From an uncultured Prevotellaceae bacterium (GTDB taxonomy: Bacteria > Bacteroidota > Bacteroidia > Bacteroidales > Bacteroidaceae): a DNA stretch of 23,155 nt. Below the pieces are notes generated by a model. The model ran no database searches and was not told the origin of the DNA. It worked only from the letters and a program-made list of their open reading frames with translations. The translations under genes were made by a program, and so were the position numbers. The stretch's first letter is position 1, and each line of letters starts with the position of its first letter. Of the stretch, positions 23,109-23,155 are shown one piece after another. The DNA lies in contig CAMWRK010000005.1 of assembly GCA_947176655.1 (NCBI GenBank), positions 1 through 23,155 on the forward strand, read 5' to 3'.

Positions 23109-23155
23109 TCTCTTATAAACCTCTCCGAGCCCCCGCGCCCGCGGCTGAGAGCCGA
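23109..23155. other. Illumina Nextera adapter and index sequence at the contig end (non-genomic)
   Basis: TCTCTTATA (23109-23117) and TCTCCGAGCCC (23122-23132) match the Nextera read-2 adapter in register, with 26 of 31 positions identical over 23109-23139. All five mismatches are A/C exchanges, four of them A read as C, typical of a poor-quality read end. The next eight bases, CGCGGCTG, differ from my recollection of Nextera index N710 (CGAGGCTG) by one A-to-C change. These bases should not be annotated biologically. Confidence 0.92.

Noticed and set aside
23098..23155. Genuine 5' truncation of the alkaline phosphatase gene and a GC-rich hairpin at the end
   Set aside because: The stop and the hairpin-like sequence fall in bases that match sequencing adapter and index.

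Overview
The window reads as a chromosomal segment of a member of Bacteroidales, possibly Prevotellaceae-like. Supporting signs are TAnnTTTG-type -7 promoter boxes, few Shine-Dalgarno sequences, a secreted sialidase ending in a Prevotella-style 'YDMQGRRL...GIYI.NGRKVLV' tail, and core genes close to homologues of that order. The core genes are GC-rich. One block at about 2.7-5.4 kb is clearly AT-richer and looks acquired.

Layout, left to right. (1) The 3' part of metA (homoserine O-acyltransferase) overlaps a U32-family gene. (2) A decayed type II restriction-modification island follows: a Dam-like methyltransferase remnant with an in-frame stop and its catalytic part missing, an HTH plus nuclease-like gene split by a TGA, and an intact AlwI-type endonuclease gene. 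(3) radA, a COG2509 FAD-dependent dehydrogenase and thrA (aspartokinase/homoserine dehydrogenase) follow on the + strand. A repeat-rich gap precedes thrA, and thrA has no standard start codon where its homologues begin. (4) On the - strand, three tightly packed genes encode a steroid 5-alpha-reductase, an Old-Yellow-Enzyme-type NADH:flavin oxidoreductase and a short-chain dehydrogenase. (5) Divergent from them is a porin plus a Gate-domain membrane protein with an unusual soluble tail. (6) A 1557-residue secreted protein combines an SGNH esterase, a second and apparently inactive SGNH fold, lectin-like modules and a five-Asp-box sialidase. (7) A convergent alkaline phosphatase gene is cut off by the right edge.

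The most interesting system is the 5-alpha-reductase/OYE/SDR operon (11350-14193). Its gene content matches the three-enzyme sets (5AR, 5BR, 3-HSDH) reported in gut Bacteroidales that convert 3-oxo bile acids and steroids into allo/isoallo forms such as isoallolithocholate. The 5-alpha-reductase keeps the Glu and Tyr that line the steroid site of human SRD5A2. With the sialidase/esterase, this fits a gut symbiont acting on host mucin glycans and host steroids or bile acids.

A data-quality point: about the last 47 bases (from 23109) match the Illumina Nextera read-2 adapter followed by an index. That end is not genomic, and the apparent truncation of the phosphatase gene there is an artefact.
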